A stretch of DNA of 5,044 bases from Prevotellaceae bacterium. Its GTDB lineage: Bacteria; Bacteroidota; Bacteroidia; Bacteroidales; Bacteroidaceae. Position numbers and translations under genes: made by a program. The stretch covers positions 1 through 5,044 of the forward strand of contig QAML01000075.1 in the NCBI GenBank assembly GCA_003150315.1. Direction: 5' to 3'. A model generated the notes under the pieces. That model did no database searches. It was not told where the DNA came from and saw only the letters and a list, made by a program, of their open reading frames with translations. Below are positions 4,475-5,044 of the stretch, one piece after another. Numbering within the stretch: position 1 is the first letter of the stretch; each line of letters begins with the position of its first letter.

Positions 4475-4794
4475 ACAGCCGTGAAAAAGGGAAACGAGGA
4501 GAGCGTGAGTTGTCCGGAGAACTTCGGCGGCACGGATATGACGCCAGACGAGGGCAGCAGTATTGCGGTGCGAATGGCGATGCCGACGTTGTAGGCCTGC
4601 CGGGGCTGCACATCGAATGTAAGCGTGTGGAAAGGCTTGACCTGTACGCCGCTATGTCACAGGCCGAGCATGACGCACCGGACGGGATGCTCCCCGTGGT
4701 GATGCACCGGAAAAATAACTGCCAGTGGCTGGTTACAATGCGGCTGGACGACTACATGGAGATTTATCGGGAATGGGAGGCCGGAAAACATTGA
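4471..4794 (+). CDS. Hjc-like PDDEXK endonuclease (putative Holliday-junction resolvase)
   Basis: The gene encodes 107 residues; ATG 4471 overlaps the helicase stop (ATGA) and has AAGGAGG (4460-4466) at 4 bases, the strongest ribosome site in the window. The N-terminus SREKGKRGERELSGELRRHG (E11 or E13 in the first helix) is the Hjc-type start. The catalytic core of the restriction-endonuclease-like fold follows: GDADVVGLPG with D39, then HIECKRVE with E49 and K51. A helix with MSQAEHDA (Q64) and a strand LPVVMHRKNNCQWLVTM come next. All expected active-site residues are present. The likely role is metal-dependent cutting of branched DNA (Holliday junctions or forks) produced during phage replication, by analogy with archaeal Hjc and phage relatives; exact substrate preference is inferred. 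It is slightly shorter than archaeal Hjc proteins but appears complete. It overlaps the next gene by four bases (TTGA). Confidence 0.88.
   Translation: MNSREKGKRGERELSGELRRHGYDARRGQQYCGANGDADVVGLPGLHIECKRVERLDLYAAMSQAEHDAPDGMLPVVMHRKNNCQWLVTMRLDDYMEIYREWEAGKH
4775..4780 (+). promoter_or_regulatory. Shine-Dalgarno site for a TTG start at 4791
   Basis: GGGAGG lies 10 bases before TTG 4791. The first in-frame ATG is at 4872 and has no comparable site, so the TTG start is preferred. Confidence 0.6.
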
Positions 4795-5044
4795 GAAAAA
4801 ATCTTGCGCTTACGCTTGCCCGTGCGAAAAACAACGGGATCCGTGAAGGAATCGACGCTGTGTGCGAAGCCATGGCGCTGGCGCACTACAACGCAGCAAT
4901 AGAGCTTGAGCTTGATGAGCGAGAGGTCGGAGCATTTTATACGCGAATGCGGAAGGAGCTGCTGGAGATTCTTGCACAGGGCGGAAGAGATACGTTTACA
5001 GATGAGATGCGGCACGCTATAGCGGTTGCATATGAAAAGATGGG
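4791..5044 (+). CDS. Small helical phage protein, function unknown (partial, runs off the window)
   Basis: A frame open from TTG 4791 to the window edge gives 84 visible residues. The TTG overlaps the preceding stop as TTGA and has GGGAGG (4775-4780) upstream, matching the way the helicase gene starts. The product looks almost entirely helical and charged: a basic N-terminus (RKNLALTLARAKNNGIREGI) and helices around DAVCEAMALAHYNAAIELEL, REVGAFYTRMRKELLEIL and TFTDEMRHAIAVAYEKM. No signal peptide, membrane segment or metal motif is visible. It resembles in style the small uncharacterised helical proteins following resolvase genes in Clostridia phage early operons, but I cannot name a family. 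The true C-terminus lies outside the window. Confidence 0.75.
   Translation, partial: MRKNLALTLARAKNNGIREGIDAVCEAMALAHYNAAIELELDEREVGAFYTRMRKELLEILAQGGRDTFTDEMRHAIAVAYEKM

Overview
The window looks like part of the early (replication and recombination) region of a tailed phage or prophage of a Gram-positive host, most likely a member of the Clostridia. The basis is the gene order (ssDNA-binding-like protein, HNH nuclease, replication initiator, DnaB-type helicase, PDDEXK nuclease), the purine-rich Shine-Dalgarno sites (AAGGAGG, GGGAGG, AAAGGA), two TTG starts, the base composition, and family resemblances recalled from memory. Host and lysogenic state cannot be settled here: no integrase, repressor, attachment site or structural gene is present.

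All genes lie on the + strand and nearly every junction is an overlap (ATGA, TGATG, TTGA or 8 bases) or a gap of a few bases, so this reads as one polycistronic unit entered from upstream. No convincing internal promoter or terminator was seen, and there is no gene-free stretch over 42 bases. Layout: 1-90, tail of an upstream gene; 54-341, small two-helix membrane protein, distinctly GC-rich; 338-778, small basic protein with a ribbon-helix-helix-like segment; 771-1037 and 1034-1279, two small cysteine-rich (zinc-ribbon-like) proteins; 1322-1954, ssDNA-binding-like protein with an acidic tail ending in Phe; 1954-2598, phage HNH nuclease; 2602-3294, winged-helix replication initiator; 3287-4474, DnaB-family helicase; 4471-4794, Hjc-like PDDEXK nuclease; 4791-5044, start of a further small helical protein cut by the window edge.

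The most informative non-gene signal lies inside the initiator gene. Two exact 16-bp copies of a dyad-symmetric element (TGTGAC-AAAAG-GTCAC), 23 bp apart, are followed at once by 26 bases of pure A/T. They fall in the stretch encoding the linker between the initiator's two conserved parts. This is the expected architecture of a phage origin of the lambda O type, iterons plus an unwinding element within the initiator gene. The inferred scheme is that the initiator binds the repeats, the A/T run melts, the helicase encoded next is loaded, and the ssDNA-binding protein coats the strands. The HNH and PDDEXK nucleases would act on recombination or branched intermediates.

No wholly new defence or mobile system was recognised. 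The points most worth following up are the embedded origin, a possible frame change at the end of the second cysteine-rich gene, an exact 17-bp repeat at the two ends of the ssDNA-binding gene, and the small uncharacterised proteins.
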